DNA of 47,641 nt from Gemmatimonadota bacterium. Its GTDB lineage: Bacteria > Gemmatimonadota > Gemmatimonadetes > Longimicrobiales > Gaopeijiaceae. The notes under the pieces are model-generated. The model was not told the origin of the DNA and did not search any database. It worked only from the letters and a program-made list of their open reading frames with translations. The stretch covers positions 1 through 47,641 of the forward strand of contig JAOTVL010000008.1 in assembly GCA_029863525.1 (NCBI GenBank), in the 5' to 3' direction. Position numbers and translations under genes: made by a program. Each line of letters begins with the position of its first letter. Positions within the stretch are counted from its first letter, which is position 1. Of this stretch, positions 45,681 to 47,641 are shown in pieces.

Positions 45681-47641
45681 GAGCCCCCCCCTCTTCCGAT
45701 CCGGCCGCGCCGGAGCGTGTCCACGGGTACGCGACGCGGTTGGGCGAGCCACGAGGGCTCGGTCGGCTCCAGGATCCGAGTCGGCTCGGGCTGTGTCGCC
45801 CGTCGGCGGGCCGCCTGCGGGAACCGCTCACGGTACCAGCCCGGCACCGGACCGGTGAGAATGTGCTCGAGGTAGGTCTGGATCGTGTCGACCGGGATGC
45901 CGTACTTCTTTCGCAGGTAGAAATCAGCGGTCTTCGCCACGATGGGTGCCGCGACCTGTCCGCCGCTTCGGCCATACTCGACGATCGCCACCACGACCAC
46001 TTCGGGGGCTTCACCCGGAGGGCCTGCGAGGCCGGCGAACCAAGCGTGGTCCTCGGCCAGCCCCTGAACGCTCAGCGGGTTCTGGCCGGTCCCCGTCTTC
46101 CCCAGCACGTCCCAATACTGAAGCGCCGTCCCGAAATGCGCCGTCCCGCCCGGAGCGGTTACCCTCCGGAGCCCCTCACGAAGCGATGCGATGTGGTCGG
46201 GGGCGAGGTTGAGCTCCCATCCCTCGCCGCCGGGAACGCCCTGCGCGATCATCGGCGCCGGCGCGGAACCGTCGCGCGCGAGTGCCACGTAGAACTGCGC
46301 CATCTTGAGCGGCGTCTGAGAGTTCGGACCCTGGCCGATCGCAAGGTTCAGGGCTTCACCGTCGGTCGGTCCGTACAGGTAGATGTCCCCGAAGCGCTCT
46401 CGGTACCACTCGGGTCGATCCGGGAACTCGCCCCGGCTCTCCTGCGGCAGGTCGATGCCGCACTGCCGACTGAAGCCGATCCGGGTGGCACGATCGAGGA
46501 GTCGATTCAGCCCGATGCGCAGGCCGAGCTGGTAGAAGTAGACGTCGCAGGAGTTCCCTATCGCTTCGGCCAGGTTGTTGTAGCCGTGCCCTCGCGGGTC
46601 CCAGCATCCCCAGGACCGGTTCCCCCAGTACCACGACCCGGTGCACGGGTCCGGCATGTGCTCGTCCGGGGTGACGACGCCGACGTCGAGGGCGATGCCG
46701 GCGGACGCGAGCTTCCACGTCGACGCCGGCGCATACAGGCCCAGCACCGATCGGTCGAAAAGCGGATTCCCCTCGTCCGTGTTCAGCCCCGCCCAGATGC
46801 TGTCCGAGATCCCGCCGACGAAGTCGTTCGGGTCGTAGCCGGGCGCGGAGTAGAGTGCCAGCACGCCGCCATCGGCCGGATCGAGCGCGACGACTGCCCC
46901 TGCCATGGAGTCCGGGAAGATCCGGTGGATCCAATCCTGAAGCTCCATGTCGATGTTCAGACGAAGATCCGACCCGGCCACGGCGGGTCGCGCCTCGACA
47001 CCCTCGAAGTCGCCGACGATGCGGCCGCGGGCGTCGAACTCGACGTAGCGAACGCCCGGCTCGCCTCGGAGGGTCGATTCGTATTGGCGCTCGATGCCGA
47101 TCTTGCCGACGATCATCCCCGCGTCGTAGTCGGGGCGTGCGAACGGGCCACCGAGCTCCTCGGCGGTGATCTCGCCCACGTATCCCGTCACGTGCCCCCC
47201 GGCCGCACCGAGGAGGTAACGGCGTCGCGGACGCATCTCGACGTAGACCCCCGGGAATTCGGTCCGACGCTCTTCGAGGGCCGCCACAGCCGCGAATTCG
47301 GCGCTCGCGTCCACCACCACCTCCCGGCCGTAGCTTCGGAGCGTGCCCATGAGCTGGTCGATACGCTCGTCCGATAGACCCACGTACTTCGACATGCGCT
47401 CGAGCGTGGCGCGCACCGAATCCGCGGGCCCTGGGAGGATGGTAATCGAATAGCCCGGAACGTTGTCCGCGATGATGCGGCCGTACCTGTCGTAGATCGT
47501 TCCCCTGGGCGCCGGAACCGGGAGCGTGCGTATGCGGTTCGACTCGGCACGAAGCTCCCAGGTGTTCGAGCCGAGCACCTGGATACGGAAGAAGGCGAAG
47601 ATCAGGGCACCCGTGAAGAGCGCCACGATGAGGTGCGCGCC
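45677..47641 (-). CDS. mrdA: Penicillin-binding protein 2 (5' end cut by window)
   Basis: About 654 residues are in the window; the frame stays open to the edge, so a few N-terminal residues are probably missing. A hydrophobic anchor is at the start, followed by a PBP-dimer region (R-G-T-I-Y-D-R-Y-G-R-I-I-A-D-N), a pedestal region, and a transpeptidase domain. That domain has the serine SxxK motif STWK, the SCD of the second motif and the KTGT third motif. A basic, Pro/Arg-rich C-terminal extension follows. It is a bitopic transpeptidase that pairs with RodA, whose start overlaps its stop as GTGA. mreBCD may lie beyond the window. Confidence 0.95.
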   Translation of the reverse strand, partial: GAHLIVALFTGALIFAFFRIQVLGSNTWELRAESNRIRTLPVPAPRGTIYDRYGRIIADNVPGYSITILPGPADSVRATLERMSKYVGLSDERIDQLMGTLRSYGREVVVDASAEFAAVAALEERRTEFPGVYVEMRPRRRYLLGAAGGHVTGYVGEITAEELGGPFARPDYDAGMIVGKIGIERQYESTLRGEPGVRYVEFDARGRIVGDFEGVEARPAVAGSDLRLNIDMELQDWIHRIFPDSMAGAVVALDPADGGVLALYSAPGYDPNDFVGGISDSIWAGLNTDEGNPLFDRSVLGLYAPASTWKLASAGIALDVGVVTPDEHMPDPCTGSWYWGNRSWGCWDPRGHGYNNLAEAIGNSCDVYFYQLGLRIGLNRLLDRATRIGFSRQCGIDLPQESRGEFPDRPEWYRERFGDIYLYGPTDGEALNLAIGQGPNSQTPLKMAQFYVALARDGSAPAPMIAQGVPGGEGWELNLAPDHIASLREGLRRVTAPGGTAHFGTALQYWDVLGKTGTGQNPLSVQGLAEDHAWFAGLAGPPGEAPEVVVVAIVEYGRSGGQVAAPIVAKTADFYLRKKYGIPVDTIQTYLEHILTGPVPGWYRERFPQAARRRATQPEPTRILEPTEPSWLAQPRRVPVDTLRRGRIGRGGGS

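Overview
This 47.6 kb window is GC-rich, gene-dense chromosomal DNA from a diderm (Gram-negative type) bacterium. The inference rests on heptose-phosphate metabolism (gmhB), many lipobox lipoproteins, predicted outer-membrane beta-barrels, and a RodA/PBP2 elongation pair. The mix of DUF4159, DUF4175, DUF4382, DUF5777, BIG2-repeat lipoproteins and housekeeping genes looks like Gemmatimonadota or a relative. That assignment comes from gene content only. I see no phage genes, insertion sequences, CRISPR arrays or rRNA, and no gene-free stretch longer than 300 bases.

Layout. Almost everything is on the minus strand. From the left: a tRNA-Ser(UGA); a secreted block (DUF5777 barrel, BIG2-repeat cytochrome-like lipoprotein, DUF4382 lipoprotein); a TPR protein and a methyltransferase; purN-purH and an MBL-fold hydrolase; an ErpA-type Fe-S carrier; a translationally coupled valS / Ig-like lipoprotein / selA / gmhB operon; a TonB-like membrane protein; a FAH-family gene and a DapL-like aminotransferase; a small membrane protein. 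From about 29.2 kb down to 18.2 kb runs trxA-rsmI-DUF4159-DUF4175-TPR-GATase-like-dinG, in which the last six genes are joined by 4-nt start/stop overlaps. Next come methylmalonyl-CoA epimerase (plus strand), a lipoprotein, clpB, an M48 lipoprotein peptidase, a plus-strand lipoprotein, a barrel-like protein and a plus-strand RidA. A block of aminoacyl-tRNA and biosynthetic genes follows: hisS - small membrane protein - proS - lysA - guaA. The right end is mrdA(partial)-rodA-accD-folC.

How the genes work together. The window mixes core functions (three aminoacyl-tRNA synthetases, purine and GMP synthesis, folate, fatty-acid initiation, lysine, cell elongation, proteostasis) with lineage-specific envelope genes inserted in the same transcripts. 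The most unusual element is the 18.2-28.8 kb operon. It couples two proteins that share a Y-x-x-x-GGFL segment (DUF4159 and a secreted 432-residue protein), a very large Gln/Glu-rich DUF4175 membrane protein and a periplasmic TPR protein to a DinG-type helicase. That helicase carries an N-terminal RadC-like JAMM metalloprotease domain and lacks the first Fe-S cysteine. Translational coupling by ATGA, GTGA and TTGA overlaps occurs throughout the window.
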